NCBI GenBank assembly: GCA_037043235.1
Contig: JAWRVZ010000216.1
Coordinates: forward strand, 142,501-206,500
Reading direction: 5' to 3'
DNA from: Rhodeus uyekii
Lineage: Eukaryota > Chordata > Actinopteri > Cypriniformes > Acheilognathidae
DNA: 64,000 nt
In this document: positions 63,693-64,000 of the stretch, piece after piece
Numbering within the stretch: position 1 is the stretch's first letter
Layout of the letters: each line of letters starts with the position of its first letter
Program-made: the position numbers and the translations under genes
Notes under the pieces: generated by a model
Database searches by the model: none
Told to the model about the DNA's origin: nothing
The model's input: only the letters and a program-made list of their open reading frames with translations

Positions 63693-64000
63693 AAACAGTA
63701 GGCAAGTAATTGCAGGTTTCATCACTCCACTTTTGACTTGGAACCTTCTGTGGATTGAGTGAGACTGCGACTTTCTGTATAGAGCAGGTTAGTGACTTTG
63801 ACTGTACAGTATGTCTTCACACCTATTAAAAAACTTAAGGTGCACAAAAGAAGTGTCATATATTTGTTTAACAATGCTTGTAATATTTAATAATACCTAT
63901 TCTCCCACATCCTGTCATAAAATTCTGTGGAATGCTTTGGAATTAGAAAGAAATTTGACGATACCAAATCTCTGCTGATCCTTGAAGATCGTCCACATTG
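63693..64000. other. Intergenic to window end, no gene seen
   Basis: No coding sequence or repeat recognised. Confidence 0.45.

Overview
This window is vertebrate nuclear DNA, almost certainly from a teleost fish and probably a cypriniform (carp/zebrafish-like). The evidence is the split genes with GT-AG introns, the AT-rich intergenic DNA, and a repeat population typical of such genomes: Tc1/mariner, hAT and pogo-like DNA transposons, CR1/L2- and Rex1-like LINEs, Ty3/gypsy LTR elements and a DIRS retrotransposon. No rRNA, tRNA, CRISPR or bacterial-type operon was seen.

The only host genes I can support are two eight-coding-exon genes, both on the minus strand, encoding secreted, GPI-anchored alpha-carbonic anhydrases of the CA4/CA15 type. 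Copy A is at 3346-6533 and copy B at 34941-38065. They share exon number and intron phases, a homologous short promoter and a non-coding first exon, so they are tandem duplicates. Copy B keeps all three zinc-binding histidines. Copy A has an intact 314-residue frame but has lost two of the three (H94 to Ser, H119 to Gln, CA II numbering), so it is predicted to be a catalytically dead paralogue. This is the most biologically interesting point in the window.

The layout from left to right is as follows. 1-1520 is a hAT transposase relic split by a solo LTR. 1885-2727 is an internally deleted Tc1 element. 3346-6720 is CA copy A. 7620-14771 is a very young Ty3/gypsy-type element on the minus strand with almost identical 893-bp LTRs. 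15234-15663 is another solo LTR. 17944-31039 is an old gypsy element, flanked by the same 6-bp duplication, that has been opened by three LINE insertions, one of which carries a hAT element. 31046-34851 holds a long hairpin, an LTR fragment and a pogo-like MITE. 34941-38250 is CA copy B. 38250-42405 has no supported gene. 42410-43142 is a solo LTR. 43791-49036 is a DIRS element with inverted terminal repeats, internal complementary region, gag, RT, RNase H and tyrosine recombinase. 49946-50431 is a further solo LTR. 50445-60600 is a nest of LINE pieces and several copies of an intron-containing Tc1/mariner-superfamily element. 60620-63692 holds two inverted MITEs, a small hAT element and a LINE tail.

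Nothing here works together as an operon. The host story is a gene duplication with divergence of one copy. The rest is transposon stratigraphy, in which target-site duplications allow the insertion order to be read.
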